Below, piece by piece: positions 62,620 through 64,000 of a DNA stretch of 64,000 bases. The position numbers were made by a program, and so were the translations under genes. The notes under the pieces are model-generated. The model did not search any database and was not told where the DNA came from. It saw only the letters and a program-made list of their open reading frames with translations. Source of the stretch: Laburnicola sp. R22_1 (Eukaryota; Ascomycota; Dothideomycetes; Pleosporales; Didymosphaeriaceae); NCBI GenBank assembly GCA_014281115.1, contig JACONQ010000004.1:3658001-3722000 (forward strand). The letters are read 5' to 3'. Each line of letters begins with the position of its first letter. The stretch's first letter is position 1.

Positions 62620-63419
62620 TAAAGTAATAGACGCTTTAGCCTAATTAAAAAAAAGTTAAATTTATTTACGTAATTATATAAGCTATACTATATATATAAA
62701 TATAGTTTTATATATACATATATACTCTATTATATAGTTAGAGTAATCCTATAATATTATATTAGTAATAAGTATTAGTAATCCTAATACTATAGACTTT
62801 TTAATATTAATTTTAGTGCACCTATATTAAATAGTTTAATAGAATAATAATATTTACATATAATCTATATATATCTAATTTAGTGCCTATACATAAGCTA
62901 AAATATACTCTTTATTATATTAAATATTACTTAATTACTAGTTTCTTAATAGATTACTAAAATTCTTTAAATCTAAGATAATTAAAAATAATAGGAGTAA
63001 ATCTATACTAAAAATTTATAGAGAGATTAGTAAAAGGATATATTATACTATATATAAGTATTAGCTAATTTTGTATCTTAGATAAAAAGTTATACTCTTC
63101 TAAAGTTAGAGATTTTTTTATCCCTATTTTACCCCTACATTACTTTTACCCTAGACTGACTAAGCGCTTACTAATAGCCTAGGTATAATTCCCTAAACCT
63201 CCTCTTTAAAATAATATATTTGTTATATTTTTAGCTAACCTAATAAGGAAGCTATAAGACTTTAGAAAAGGTAACTTTTTAAGTGACTTTTTCTTATTGC
63301 ACCCCACTATAGTACCTTAACTAGCGTTTGCGTCTATTTATTAACTTTTATTAAGACAACTAGTTAGATTTGCTGCCTAGTATAGACTAGGCCTAAGTAA
63401 TACTATCCTATAACAGCAC
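62620..63419. other. Very AT-rich stretch, nothing recognised
   Basis: No supportable gene or repeat boundary, apart from a short relative of 61130-61165 near 63090-63130. From about 63250 faint coding character appears that probably belongs to the gypsy element that follows. Confidence 0.4.
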
Positions 63420-64000
63420 TAGAGTTTCGCTTTTTAAAATTAAGTTTAGGTATTAGTTATACTTTTACTAAAACTAGCGCAAGCGTATCTAATTAGTTAC
63501 TAAATCTCTAGATAATATTACTTTAGAAAAGGCTAAGGTGTACGTTAAGGCCTATACTAAAGTCTATAAATTTATCTATAATACTGCCTGCGCTAATATA
63601 TCTATTGCCTAAGAAATATAATTAAACTAAGCTAATAAATATAGATAAGCTATTAATTTTAATATTAAAAACTAGGTCTTTATTATCCTAAAGAAATTTA
63701 TTGCTAAACGCCTATTAGTTAAGTTAGATTATTAAATAAAAGGACTATACCTAATTATAGGCAAGAAAGGCCACTTATTTATACTTAAACTTTTATAATA
63801 TATAAGAGTTTACCTAGTATTCTATACTAATAGACTTTAAAGAGATCTAAATAATTCCTTACTAGGTTAATTACAACCTCTAGAACTACCTATTAAGGTG
63901 GATAACGTTTCTAAGTAGCTAGTTTCTTGCATTCTTAATAGTAAAGTAGACTATAGAATACTAAAGTACTAAGTAGCGTAAAAAGGGCATAATCTTAACC
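63420..64000 (+). pseudogene. Gypsy (chromovirus) integrase C-terminus and chromodomain, cut by window end
   Basis: A plus-strand frame with TAA/TAG codons where Gln or Trp is expected. It contains a segment like QANKYRxAINFNIKNxV, then KLDYxIKGLYLIIGKKGHLF, which matches the GPY/F module of gypsy integrases (PYRIIGKKGHSF in relatives), then RVYLVFYTNRL. From about 63895 comes a chromodomain start (WLVSCILNSKVDYRILKY, with W restored from TAG by comparison). This places the element in the chromovirus branch of Ty3/gypsy. The rest of pol, if present, would be upstream in degraded form; the 3' LTR would lie beyond the window. Confidence 0.75.

Overview
The window looks like an AT-rich, gene-poor block from the genome of a filamentous ascomycete (Pezizomycotina). 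Nearly every coding relic keeps its reading frame over hundreds of codons but carries TAG or TAA where CAG, CAA or TGG is expected, and paired copies differ mostly by C-to-T and G-to-A changes at CpA/TpG. That is the footprint of repeat-induced point mutation (RIP). I cannot fix the class or genus from this sequence alone.

Layout. 1-5.3 kb: a truncated copia-type LTR element (minus) next to a gypsy-type gag-protease relic (minus). 5.3-7.4 kb: a complete Tc1-like DNA transposon with two introns, sitting in a 118-bp tandem array. 8.2-9.3 kb: copies of a short repeat family I call R. 9.3-22.5 kb: a full copia element (copy B, plus) abutting a truncated inverted copy (copy C, minus), which itself holds two pogo/Fot1-like transposons. 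22.5-25 kb: AT-rich relics with three short R copies. 25.2-27.2 kb: the only island of normal composition, with one apparently intact gene (a BTB/POZ protein) and a decayed UbiA-like prenyltransferase gene. 27.4-37.3 kb: R copies, a second repeat family (Z), a pogo-like element and a solo copia LTR with a clean 5-bp target duplication. 37.7-39.5 kb: a lightly mutated pogo-like element. 39.6-47.1 kb: relic of a further LTR retrotransposon (plus), broken up by Z and R copies. 47.1-50.6 kb: Z and R copies. 50.6-57.3 kb: a second full copia element (copy D, minus). 57.3-61.1 kb: gypsy gag fragment, another LTR, another pogo-like element. 61.5-62.6 kb: R copy. 63.4-64 kb: integrase and chromodomain end of a gypsy element running off the window.

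The most interesting signal is family R. At least twelve copies share one end exactly, differ in length (83 to about 1150 bp) at the other end, and are flanked by direct repeats of 7-15 bp. That is what target-primed reverse transcription with 5' truncation leaves, yet no poly-A tail or recognisable reverse transcriptase is visible. Family Z also shows 11-13-bp target duplications but keeps both ends, including in an internally deleted copy.

Apart from the BTB gene, all protein-coding material here is dead or dying transposon sequence, so the genes do not form a pathway. The elements interact only as nested insertions. R sits inside Z and inside an integrase gene; pogo elements sit inside copia, R and another repeat.
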